Assembly: GCA_037953745.1 (NCBI GenBank)
Contig: JBAKBP010010432.1
Coordinates: 1-64,000 of the forward strand
Reading direction: 5' to 3'
DNA: 64,000 nt
Origin: Lithodes maja
Taxonomy: Eukaryota > Arthropoda > Malacostraca > Decapoda > Lithodidae
Both the position numbers and the translations under genes were made by a program. Under the pieces are notes generated by a model that was not told the origin of the DNA, made no database searches, and was given only the letters and a program-made list of their open reading frames with translations. Below are positions 45,751 through 55,065 of the stretch, piece after piece; within the stretch, counting starts at the first letter, position 1; every line of letters begins with the position of its first letter.

Positions 45751-46430
45751 GTGAAAGTGACACATGACATAATATTAGATGGCCAAAGTATAATAAACAC
45801 CTGTGATAACGAATAATCAGTGCCTAATATAACAATAACCTACCTCAATTACTAATAAAATGTACCGTATCAAGTGAAAATGAGCATTATCAGTGAAAGT
45901 GACACTCTCTCAAGCATATTTACCAAAGTGAAAGTGACACACGAACTAATATTAGATGGCCAAAGTATAATAAACACCTGTGATAACGAATAATCAGTGC
46001 CTAATATAACAATAACCTACCTCAATTACTAATAAAATGTACCGTATCAAGTGAAAATGAGCATTATCAGTGAAAGTGACACTCTCTCAAGCATATTTAC
46101 CAAAGTGAAAGTGACACACGAACTAATATTAGATGGCCAAAGTATAATAAACACCTGTGATAACGAATAATCAGTGCCTAATATAACAATAACCTACCTC
46201 AATTACTAATAAAATGTACCGTATCAAGTGAAAATGAGCATTATCAGTGACAGTGACACTCTCTAAAGCATATTTGTCAAAGTGAAAGTGACACAAGACC
46301 TAAGATTTGATGGCCAAAGTATAATAAACACCTGTGATAACGAATAATCAGTGCCTAATATAACAATAACCTACCTCAATTACTCATAAAAACTACGGTA
46401 TCGAGTGAAAATGTGAAATATTAGTGAAAA
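45751..46430 (+). repeat. 177-bp tandem repeat near the piggyBac right end
   Basis: Units start at 45751, 45928, 46105 and 46282 with GTGAAAGTGACAC, exactly 177 bp apart; the last unit is partial. The related element at 55066-57384 has one unit (56819). Confidence 0.95.
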
Positions 46431-46988
46431 TGATAGCCTAATACACATATTTTATATAATTGGACTACAAATAACTATAATAACATCACTATCAATACAT
46501 AAAATCGCCTCCGGGAGGTAAAAAGTTTGGCGCGACGAGCCGCGGCCTGGGCCAAGGCGACGCATCCGAACGCGGGATGATTTTCACGCATAAAAATCAC
46601 TCCACTTCCCGCGCTCACCATTATGCAATCACTTGGGCTAGAGACCTCTACTCAACGGCATTCTACACATGAAGGTTTGTGCTACATTTTTCTGTTTTTT
46701 TTATAACTTTGTGTAATGTATTTCAGGAGTAACATGTGAGTCAACTTGTACCAAAATTCCTGAAAACCCCCGGACACAGAGTACAGTTACGATATTCCCT
46801 AGCCGGGGTCGGAGGGTTAAAAGAAAACAAAATACATAATTATAATACTTATAGTACAACGGTTCACATAAACTGAGTTAGGAAACTCTACACAGACTAC
46901 AGCCAAAGTTCCTGCCCTGACGATCCTAGCGAGAGTGGGGCCTGACTGGGCGTTCTGTACAGCATGCTCATACTCGACATGCGTCACA

Positions 46989-46999
46989 CCTCCCCCAAG
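46989..46999 (-). promoter_or_regulatory. Polypurine tract of the LTR element
   Basis: On the minus strand CTTGGGGGAGG directly precedes the LTR start TGTGACGC. It is the expected primer for plus-strand synthesis. Confidence 0.75.
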
Positions 47000-47474
47000 A
47001 TTTTACTTGCTCAACCCTGAGCTAAAATCTGATATACAGAACCCCATCAAACCCCTCACACCCAGCGACCGCATGGCACTAAAACAACGCTGAGTTTATC
47101 ACTAAAACACATCTTATAAAAAAAAAAAATCACATTTCATAACTCCTCCCAACAATAGTAAAAGACATAATATCATGCTCCCAGAGCGAGCTTACAGCAG
47201 CTCAGCCGTTTGATAGTTCGTGGACTACTCAAACCTTATAGGCTATGACAAACTTATACAATTATCTTCATCAAAAAGAAAGAGTTTTTATATGATTTTT
47301 ATATTTTAATATGTTTTTTTCCGGCTGCACTATAAGGGCAGCCTATTTTCTTCTATACCAAACGCTCAACAATCCTGCTTTACGACCCAATACGCTGGGC
47401 TACAACCGCGAGCCAACAAGCACCAAGCGCAAAATACTACTCAAACCAAAGCAGGAGGCTACCCGTGTGTCAAT

Positions 47475-50400
47475 TTACCCAGGATCATATACCCCTGAAC
47501 GACCACATGCAACCTCGTTGTCACAACCGGCAATATGGCTTATGTCCAGGTTATATACCAATAACCTTAGTGACCACCTGGTCAGCCTCATATTCCGATT
47601 GTGAAACTGGTCCAAGATCTCGAGAGGGTAATGATCTGGGTAAACTACACCGACCGGACCATAGGCTGGAACATAGATCTCGAAATGCCCCAGCGCATCA
47701 TCGTCCTTTTCACTTTCATTCATCAGGCTCTGACACGTTGCTGGTGCATTCTTAAGTCCGTCAGGCACAACATTGCACTGGTAGGTACTCCCGTCCACAA
47801 CAAAACCACATACCTCTTTAGCACGCTCGGACAAAGTTACAAGCAACGACCACTCACGACATTCCTTATCCCTCAGATCCTTCGTCCACACGTAATCCAG
47901 CTCTGCTTGCACCATAGGCTGTCGAGCAGGATTTATACGGCAGGGAATTAAACTGAGCCTTGCACTATCTCCAGCCTGCATGTCGGATTCTACCCCGTAC
48001 CTCAGGCCTGGAGAAGCAACAAACATGCGAAAGTACTGCCATAGCCTAGTAAATAACTGCCTTGCACTGTCTCCACGAACAACATGCCTTGTGCCCTCCC
48101 ACAACCCAGCCGAGACCGCAGCTTCTAACCTGTAGTCTCCCTCCTTCTCCACCTTCGTCCCTAGAACAGCCAGGTCATGAGAGGGACAATCAGTACCACC
48201 CGTGCAGTCACTCCCACAGTTCATTATTGCTAAGGCTTCCCCGCCGATACCGTACATGCGCACCCCCGCATTCCTTGTGACGACATCTGCCTGCGCAGCA
48301 TCACCGCTTTCAGCGACATGGCCAGATACAGTCGGTCTATGGTAGGGCTGTTGCATTAGACTAGAGCAGCATTGGGAGGCTATGCGACGACCAGGCACTG
48401 CGATACCACAGCCGACCTTACCAATCTGCTCAATGTCCTCCTTTTGACCACCACCCTTGGCAGCCATGGGTCGACCCTGACCTGGCAACCATGCCAAAGC
48501 CTCGTCGCCCACCTTAAACCACCGAAACAACGAGGCTAACGGTCTTTTAACATTCACGCGACCTGCCCGCGGAACATCTCGCACCGTCCGAGTTGTGAGA
48601 CTCAGGGGCTCGGCACGACCAGTGGGGTATGAACCGAGCTGGTGCTGGAGTGCTGCACACTGCTGCTCAGGCAGGTGCTCTAGCGCTTCCACAGCCACCA
48701 GACTCGTGTCCCCCGCCCACTGCTTCGCCGAGACATGACAATCCCTACTCTCCTCCACCTGTGCCCTACTGCCCCCCTCTCCTTCTCCACCTTGGCCGCG
48801 GCAGACCAACGCAGGGACAGTAGGCTGCTCAGGTGGTTGCCTCACAAACTCCTCCAACAGGTTCACATGACATGCTTCCCCGTCCTCGTGTTTAATCTCG
48901 ACAGCACCATTACCACACTTCTGAACTTCCGGATCCTCCAACTGCAGTTTACAAATATCTGAGGGAACCAACCTGTCTAGATGCTTCCGAAGCAACCCAA
49001 GTCCTTCCCCAATATCAAGCTGAGCAACCCTTTTTTCTCTCCGTGTGCAACGTTGCTGCCCCGGAGTCTCTTCCGGCCCTACCTCCTCACTAGCTGTGAC
49101 AGGTCCTGGGGCCTCTCCAGACTCTAACATAGGTGCCAATACTGAATCACCCAGGAGAGCCGCCGAGTCAAAACTCTTAAAACCAACTCCAGCTTTAGCC
49201 TCCTCCTGTTGATCGTTCCTCTGCTGGTCTGAAGACGGAGGACTAGGCTGTGACACTTTAGCTGCCCGAGCTCGGGTGACAGCACACGCCATGGGTTGTG
49301 CCTGGCACCGCTCGACACACTCTTGTTCTCCCCCACTCACGTCGGCCGTCCTCTCGGCAACGACTAAGGGTAGAACCTCAGAAGCGGGCATTGCAAAGTC
49401 GTTGCCGAGAAGAAGGTCGACGCCCTCCACTGGCAGTTTCTCCACAATCCCGACATCCAATTCACGTGTCACACCATCCACCTCCAACTCCAACCGCACC
49501 AGCGGGTATGACCGAGTTGCATTAATACCCTGCACCACTACCACCCGAGCCGCATTTATAGGGTAGCCAGTCAAATTGTTCATCAGAGTCTGGGAAGCAC
49601 CTGTATCACGCAAGACCTCTACTCCATGCTTGCGCCCCGCCCACATCACGCAACCCCGTCCTCTATGGTCGCAAAAAACATCCTGAGCAGGGTTCGAGCC
49701 TCTCAGGTGTTTCTGCATTGGCTGTGCCTCAGCCTCTGACGAACTGCCCCGGGCAAACTCAGAAGACTTCGGAGACACACCAATGTTGCAGGCCAAAGAC
49801 ACAGCTGCTGTAGGTGGTTTGCTAGGACAGACTCTTGCAAAGTGCTCCTTTTCATGACAAAGATAACACTCCAACTCCCCTCTGGGCTTCCCTTGGTACT
49901 GGGAAGGGCCCGGCCCCTTCTTAAATGGGACGGTGTTAGTCTTGTGGTCAGTCTTGGTATCATAGCTCTTGTACTTGTTTGCATAATGTATATCACTAAC
50001 TCGGGGGGGTGGGGTGTCACGCCCCTTGTTACCTGCCTCACTACGCTGGGCAGACCCGCACCCACGAATTAATGATAGCCGGAGGTCAGCCATCTCAGCT
50101 GCCTCCTGTAGAGTTTTAGGGTTCTTTTCTTTAATAGTTAAAGTCATATCTGCACCAGTACACTTATAAAACTGCTCGAGCAGAAACAGCTCAGTCAACT
50201 GTTCGGCCGTCTCAGCTTTCTCAGAACGTGTCCAGTTAGCAAGTGCATCTTTTAAGTCCCGGGCATGTTCAAGAAAGGTCGCCTCCCTAGTCTTCGTAAC
50301 ACCCCGAAACTTCAATCGATATGTTTCTGGTTGCAACTCGTATGCCCGTAGGACAGCTCTCTTCAATTCTGGGTAGTCAATGCAAGACTCTAAAGGCAGT

Positions 50401-51311
50401 GCATCATAAGCCTTCAGACCCTTACCCGTAAGTCTTGAGGAGACCAGAGCTGCCCACTTCTCTTCAGGCCAATTATGCTCCCTACACTTCTTCTCAAAAC
50501 GATTAAAAAATTCTGTGACTTCAGTTTCACTAAATGCCGGCACCAACTTGACTAACTGGGACAAGGACTGTTCTCTTACTTGGCCCTCACGGCCCATCCG
50601 AATCCCTGTCGACTCTGCACGAGTCTTATCTAAATCTATTTGAGCACAATATTTCTCTGAGTCGTACCTAAGCTCAGCCTCTTGCCTCCTGGTTTCATTC
50701 TCCGCCTCAATCTCATGCTGCTTCTCCTGCTTCCTAGCCTCAATCTCGTGCCTCCTAGTCTCATTCTCCTGCCTCCTGGTCTCAGCCTCAATCTCATACT
50801 TCCTAGACTCAATTTTAGCAAGCTCAAGTCTAAATATCATATCTGGAGACAGGCAGGAAGAGGGAGCTGCCACTACTGAAGGAGGGGGGGCAAGAACTGG
50901 GGAACCACCATACGCACCGCCCGAGGGCACTCCAATCTTCCAATTCTCATCCCTCTGTGGGAGAGTGCTAACCTCCGGCAACTGAGTGGACGGCACTGTG
51001 GGAGTCGAGTGAGAGGGGATCTGGGGAGGAACCCCCCCAAACGCCCTCTCCTCCGAAACCCCATGTCGCCCACGCAACACCCAGGAAATCAGCTCCCCCT
51101 TGGACATCCCTCCTACATTGGATAGACCCAAAACCTTGGCTATCAGGTGCAAGCCATAAACATTCACCCCAGTCAGCCTCTCCTCCGTCACATGGTACTG
51201 CTTACTCACAAAAAGTCTAGCATCCTCCTCACTAGTTACTAACGGCACCTCCTCACTTAGCATCTCTCGCTCCTCGTCAGTACTAGGGCCCGACATACTG
51301 AAGTTCACCAA
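47475..51311 (-). CDS. Gmr1-like Gag-protease polyprotein with degraded pol
   Basis: A 1278-codon open frame. Order: an N-terminal SAP-like helix pair (LIAKVLGL, GELISWVL; about 55-80); a Glu/Arg-rich coiled coil (165-230); a SCAN-like capsid domain (about 258-416: FSETEVTEFFNRFEKK, LLEQFYKC); a CCHC zinc knuckle (Cys482, Cys485, His490, Cys495); and an aspartic protease with DTGA at 569-572 and LLLGND near 633. Then come only scraps of pol: CHVNLLEEFV (about 814), a VGDEALAWLPGQGRP integrase-end motif (about 934), an RT start, DGLKNAPATCQSLMN (about 1190) and the last RNase H residues (HYPLEIL; RLTRWSLRL). The integrase core and RT catalytic box are absent, although the frame never closes. 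In Gmr1-like elements integrase lies upstream of RT, as here. It would assemble particles but needs RT and integrase from another element. Confidence 0.88.
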   Translation of the reverse strand: MVNFSMSGPSTDEEREMLSEEVPLVTSEEDARLFVSKQYHVTEERLTGVNVYGLHLIAKVLGLSNVGGMSKGELISWVLRGRHGVSEERAFGGVPPQIPSHSTPTVPSTQLPEVSTLPQRDENWKIGVPSGGAYGGSPVLAPPPSVVAAPSSCLSPDMIFRLELAKIESRKYEIEAETRRQENETRRHEIEARKQEKQHEIEAENETRRQEAELRYDSEKYCAQIDLDKTRAESTGIRMGREGQVREQSLSQLVKLVPAFSETEVTEFFNRFEKKCREHNWPEEKWAALVSSRLTGKGLKAYDALPLESCIDYPELKRAVLRAYELQPETYRLKFRGVTKTREATFLEHARDLKDALANWTRSEKAETAEQLTELFLLEQFYKCTGADMTLTIKEKNPKTLQEAAEMADLRLSLIRGCGSAQRSEAGNKGRDTPPPRVSDIHYANKYKSYDTKTDHKTNTVPFKKGPGPSQYQGKPRGELECYLCHEKEHFARVCPSKPPTAAVSLACNIGVSPKSSEFARGSSSEAEAQPMQKHLRGSNPAQDVFCDHRGRGCVMWAGRKHGVEVLRDTGASQTLMNNLTGYPINAARVVVVQGINATRSYPLVRLELEVDGVTRELDVGIVEKLPVEGVDLLLGNDFAMPASEVLPLVVAERTADVSGGEQECVERCQAQPMACAVTRARAAKVSQPSPPSSDQQRNDQQEEAKAGVGFKSFDSAALLGDSVLAPMLESGEAPGPVTASEEVGPEETPGQQRCTRREKRVAQLDIGEGLGLLRKHLDRLVPSDICKLQLEDPEVQKCGNGAVEIKHEDGEACHVNLLEEFVRQPPEQPTVPALVCRGQGGEGEGGSRAQVEESRDCHVSAKQWAGDTSLVAVEALEHLPEQQCAALQHQLGSYPTGRAEPLSLTTRTVRDVPRAGRVNVKRPLASLFRWFKVGDEALAWLPGQGRPMAAKGGGQKEDIEQIGKVGCGIAVPGRRIASQCCSSLMQQPYHRPTVSGHVAESGDAAQADVVTRNAGVRMYGIGGEALAIMNCGSDCTGGTDCPSHDLAVLGTKVEKEGDYRLEAAVSAGLWEGTRHVVRGDSARQLFTRLWQYFRMFVASPGLRYGVESDMQAGDSARLSLIPCRINPARQPMVQAELDYVWTKDLRDKECREWSLLVTLSERAKEVCGFVVDGSTYQCNVVPDGLKNAPATCQSLMNESEKDDDALGHFEIYVPAYGPVGVVYPDHYPLEILDQFHNRNMRLTRWSLRLLVYNLDISHIAGCDNEVACGRSGVYDPG

Positions 51312-51501
51312 AAAATTCTCGAGACAAAAGTGTTAAACTCCCTTATGCAAGCACTAATTACTAAATTAACTGGAGTCTCTTAAATGCTCTCCTAATTGCC
51401 TTACAAAAAAAAAATATTCTTCAATATGTACGCTAAAGTACGAACAAACAAATGTTGTACAACTCTGCAAAAAATTATACTGTTCACAAAATCCTAAGCA
51501 A

Positions 51502-51509
51502 GGTCGCCA
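51502..51509 (-). promoter_or_regulatory. Primer-binding site of the LTR element
   Basis: Two bases after the 5' LTR the minus strand reads TGGCGACC, complementary to a tRNA 3' end GGTCGCCA, a sequence found in some tRNA-Arg. The match does not extend further, so the tRNA is only suggested. Confidence 0.55.
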
Positions 51510-51511
51510 TT

Positions 51512-53351
51512 TGTTACGACCGGGCACTCGGGTACACTAGGGCTCTTACACAGGACTCGAGTATGGCTCGCTGCCACAACGGAAACACACGATCCCAACC
51601 CCAGAGTACTGCCAGCCGAACAAAAAACGCCACTACCCTCCAGAGTTCTATCTGCTATAACGGGGTATACAAGAACTCGGTACTAGCGTTTCACACAACA
51701 GACTAATAACAAGACGGGAGTTATCTAGTCTGGTCAACAATCAAACAAAGAAGAAAGTACTACAACACTAAAGAATAGTGTTGGCCGAAGCCGAAGTAAT
51801 CCACCCTTGAACTAAGAACTTAAGAAGTCCTCCACCCTCTACTTCGGATCGGCACTATTACGTTACGTTAAACAATAGTCCTCGAGCATCAAGCAAGGAA
51901 TCTTCTGATAAGTTAGATGCTTCTCGAATACTCGTAAGAAGTAAGTATCGGATTTTGAACAGCAATTTAATGAATAACTCACTGGTAATTAAAGGCTTTA
52001 AATTGACATAAGAAGAATTATAAGAATAAGCAATAGGATATGGCAAACATTAAGAAGAAGTACTCCGACAATGCACTGGCAATAGCCTACTAAGATTGTG
52101 CTCGTGGGCCACTAATCTCTGAAGTAGCTAAGCGTGCCACACATGAAATCAATAGTGCTTAAACAATAATAAACATAAGGAGAAGCTTCAATACTATACT
52201 GTATCTGCTGGTCGAGCAAAGTCTAGCTGGGATATCTAAGGTTAAGAGACAATGGCTGAGCAAGCGGCTCGTAGCCTAGCGAGGTCCTTAAGACTGTGCG
52301 GCCAAATTACGGTAATTGACGGGATGCTCTCTTGAGAGATCCAGATCACTAGTATCTGGTTCTCTCCTGGCGATCCTCTCAAAGTCAAGCAAATGAGATA
52401 GCACAGTGTTGGGTGGCACAGGCAAAAGCCCTCACTCGCAACACAGTGCTAAACTCCCACGGTACACAATCAAAAAGACCCCCTAGGCTTCCCACGTCTC
52501 CGTTGCAATTGTGCTGGTTCAACCAACCTAGCACTCATAGGAAATCACAACTCGAGGAACCCTATCCCAGTCTAGCATTACCTAAACCAGCAGAAAACAG
52601 GAACATGAATAATAGTACACAGGGAAATACATATACGAGTGCAACAAACATCAATCAATCCTATTCTAGTTGACCCTTCCAAAATAGGCTATCTAACAGG
52701 CACTTATCTCGTGAGAACTCAAGCGATAATACTTTGGCTGACTAAATCTGCACCAAAGGGGTCATTGGTTAAAAAGGGACGAGAAGAGAAGAAGGTAGGC
52801 TGTTCAGAGAGTAGAGAAAGTTCACATCAGTCGGAAGAATATGGATAGTTGCAAGGGATATGAGAGGTCGCTTTGCCTGATGAGTTCTGATCTAAAAATG
52901 GCGAGACCTCCCTTTTTATACTCGGCCCCGTAGCGAGCATAACGGCAATCATGACGTCACATTCTCTCTCTCAATCTGGGATCGACAAAGGATTCCCACG
53001 CTCTTGATGAGGGGGGGGGGAGGGGGGAAGGAGGGAGGAGGGAGTGAGGCCTACACACCTCGTGGCGCGCACACTGTCCTCCGTTACATAACTCGCTCTC
53101 TCTCATCACATCATTATATATATATAAATCTCCCACACACAATACTTATATATAATGATTTAAAATAGAACTCGTTGACTTAAAAGAAAACAAAATACAT
53201 AATTATAATACTTATAGTACAACGGTTCACATAAACTGAGTTAGGAAACTCTACACAGACTACAGCCAAAGTTCCTGCCCTGACGATCCTAGCGAGAGTG
53301 GGGCCTGACTGGGCGTTCTGTACAGCATGCTCATACTCGACATGCGTCACA
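51512..53351 (-). repeat. 5' LTR (1840 bp), uninterrupted
   Basis: Same ends and length as the 3' LTR after piggyBac removal. It carries the empty TTAA site. A G-run and a GAGGAGGGAG-type block near 53010-53045 are shared with the other LTR at 42259-42294. Confidence 0.93.
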
Positions 53352-53386
53352 ATATATATAATACATAGCCGGGGTTGGAGGGTTAA

Positions 53387-54572
53387 TCAAATTTTTGGTT
53401 CTGGTCGGATCTACATTTACATTCATGGCTGTCCTCGGTCCTCGGTCGTTATCCCTGGCGGTTTTGAATTTGGGTCGTGTTGGTGGAGCTTTATCCAAAT
53501 TTCCGGTTCTTGACGGATTAGCATTTAATTCCTTTGTAGGTTGCCGTCCTCGCTGTCTTCGGTCCTCCTTCCTGGTTGTCCTGTGCTGAGTCGATTTCTT
53601 CTCCGAAAATTCTTCACCGCATCGTTGAGAAGACGCCCAAAACGTGCTGCTCCCACCTGGTTCAGATGAACTCCATCGTCCGAAAACAAATACAGTACCT
53701 GTAGTCATCGTAGTAGAAATTGTCCCAGGTGTCGACGAATCCCACGTTCTCCTTCCTGCAGAGGTTTGCTAGACAACGATTTGTGCTGGTGGCTATGTTG
53801 TAAAATCGGCTCTCTACATCGAGCCGGGGGACGATTCCTGAGACGATGATCCTTGATGACTTCTTAAACGACTTGATCAGCTGCTGGTACTTTAAAAGCA
53901 AATCTTCCGACCGGGTTCGCTGTACATCGTTGGATCCAACGTGGATGATGTACATTGTAGTAGCAGGGGCCAGCTTTGATACTTCATCAACTGCAGCAAC
54001 TATGTCGTCCACACCACCACCAGGGATACAAAAACGCTTCCTGGTCTTAGGTGCCCTGGTGCAAAACTCTGTGAGCTGACCACGTATCATCGAGTCTCCC
54101 ACGAGCCGGACTTCTTCTATTTCCTCTTCGTCATCTGAGTCTGTGAGTATCTGAAACGGTTTTGACACTCGGTAATCGGTATGGGTTTCCTGGTCTTGGG
54201 GCAAACGTTGTTCCTCACAACACGGAAGTTGTCTTGAGGGGGAAGAGAGTCACTATTTGTTTCTTGAGTATCGGAATCATCAGCTGAAGTGGCTACTGCA
54301 GGCGTTGAATTGTTGGCAGTTGACGTTGGGGCGTTGGTGGCTGCTGGAGTTGCGGTGACAATTGAAGTTGAAGTTTGTGGTACTCCAACGTTGAGTGTTA
54401 CAAACTCTTGGAGTGATTCCAGCTTCATGGTGAGGATGTTGATCTTGTAGGCTTCATCTAATTTCACTGTAAAATTCTCTCGTTGCTGGCAGAGCCGGCA
54501 GACTTGAAGATCGACAGTAGCAAACATGGACTCACCAAACCTACCGGCGCAGTTCGTACAAGCGCGAGGCAT
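53387..54572 (-). pseudogene. CR1 ORF1 (zinc finger, SGNH esterase) and start of ORF2
   Basis: ORF1 starts at ATG 54572 (MPRACTNCAGRFG) with CxxC pairs (CTNC, CRLC), then a helical segment and a Thr/Ala-rich linker. After a frameshift near 54165 it gives an SGNH hydrolase: VRLVGDSMIRG (nucleophile Ser), IIHVGSNDV (oxyanion Asn) and, after another shift near 53700, a DDGVHLNQ block with the Asp-His pair. Esterase-type ORF1 proteins are known from CR1 elements and are thought to act in RNA or lipid association. ORF2 overlaps its end and runs through RTKNLI to 53387, where the MITE insertion begins. This is a transposon protein, not a host esterase. Two shifts make it non-functional. Confidence 0.85.
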
Positions 54573-54589
54573 GGTGACAGTCACTTTCT

Positions 54590-54945
54590 TCAGATCACTT
54601 CACTCACTTAAAAAACACTTCACTCACTTTAAAACACTTCACTCACTTTAAAAACACTTCACTCACTTTAAAACACTTCACTCACTTTAAAAACACTTCA
54701 ATCATTTAAAAACACTTCAATCACTTCAACCGAAAACAAATACTGTATGTTGAAATACGCAGAAATAGGTTATCAGGGGTGATAGCCTAACCGAAAACAA
54801 AAATGTTGAGATACGCAGAATTAGGCTTCCAGGGGCGATAGCCTAACCAAAAGTTTTTTTTTAAAATTGAAATACGCAACAATAGGCTACCAGCGTTGAA
54901 TTGCCAAACCGAAAATAACAAAATTGAAATACGCAGAAATAGGCT
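54590..54945 (-). repeat. CR1 5' UTR tandem repeats (20-bp and 60-bp types)
   Basis: 54597-54730: about seven copies of a 20-bp unit, CACTTCACTCACTTTAAAA. 54728-54945: about four copies of a 60-bp unit (AACCGAAAACAAA...GAAATACGCAGAAATAGGCT...GATAGCCT). The next piece of the 60-bp unit (ACCAGGTGTGATAACCTAACC) is at 60572, on the far side of an inserted LINE. Confidence 0.85.
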
Positions 54946-55065
54946 CTTCTTCTTCTTCTTCTTTAGAACCCGCCTGCAGACCATGCAGATCCACAGGGCT
55001 GACCTTTGAATCGGTACTGGCTCAGAAACGTTAGTAGGAGGGAAAGTTTAGAGTAGAAGGATAGT

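Larger units (their letters stand above)
42429..46820 (+). mobile_element. Autonomous piggyBac transposon
   Basis: TTAA at 42429-42432 and 46817-46820. Ends read inward TTAACCCTTCGACCCCGGG (with the GGTACACGTGTGTACC palindrome) and TTAACCCTCCGACCCCGGC. It is inserted in the 3' LTR at GACTTAAAAG. The other LTR (about 53176-53186) shows the unoccupied TTAA site. 4392 bp including both TTAA. Confidence 0.95.
40761..46988 (-). repeat. 3' LTR (1840 bp net) interrupted by piggyBac
   Basis: Begins TGTTACGACCGGGC on the plus strand and ends GCGTCACA. After removal of 42429-46816 it is 1840 bp, exactly the length of the other LTR. Every frame checked is identical in both LTRs, for example 41107-41295 against 51858-52046 and 42206-42391 against 52957-53142. 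Confidence 0.92.
40761..53351 (-). mobile_element. Gmr1-like Ty3/Gypsy LTR retrotransposon, recent and defective
   Basis: Two LTRs (40761-46988, which contains a piggyBac, and 51512-53351) enclose a 4.5-kb internal region with gag and protease but a degraded pol. LTR ends are TG...CA in both directions. The flanks share ATAT (40757-40760; 53352-53355), a possible 4-bp TSD in an AT-repeat target. Without the piggyBac the element is about 8.2 kb. A primer-binding site and a polypurine tract are present on the minus strand. Confidence 0.9.
40293..53386 (+). mobile_element. piggyBac-type MITE (about 500 bp) split by the LTR element
   Basis: TTAA at 40293-40296 and 53383-53386. The left part, 40293-40760, begins TTAACCCTTCAAACCCGG. 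The right part, 53352-53386, ends with the complement of TTAACCCTCCAACCCCGGC. Its sequence is the inverse of the MITE at 15769-16255. CR1 ORF2 resumes in frame (NLI then KERF) once the insert and one TTAA are removed. Confidence 0.9.

Noticed and set aside
53662..54204. Stand-alone SGNH/GDSL esterase gene
   Set aside because: It is flanked by a CR1 ORF1 N-terminus and ORF2, so it is part of the retrotransposon.
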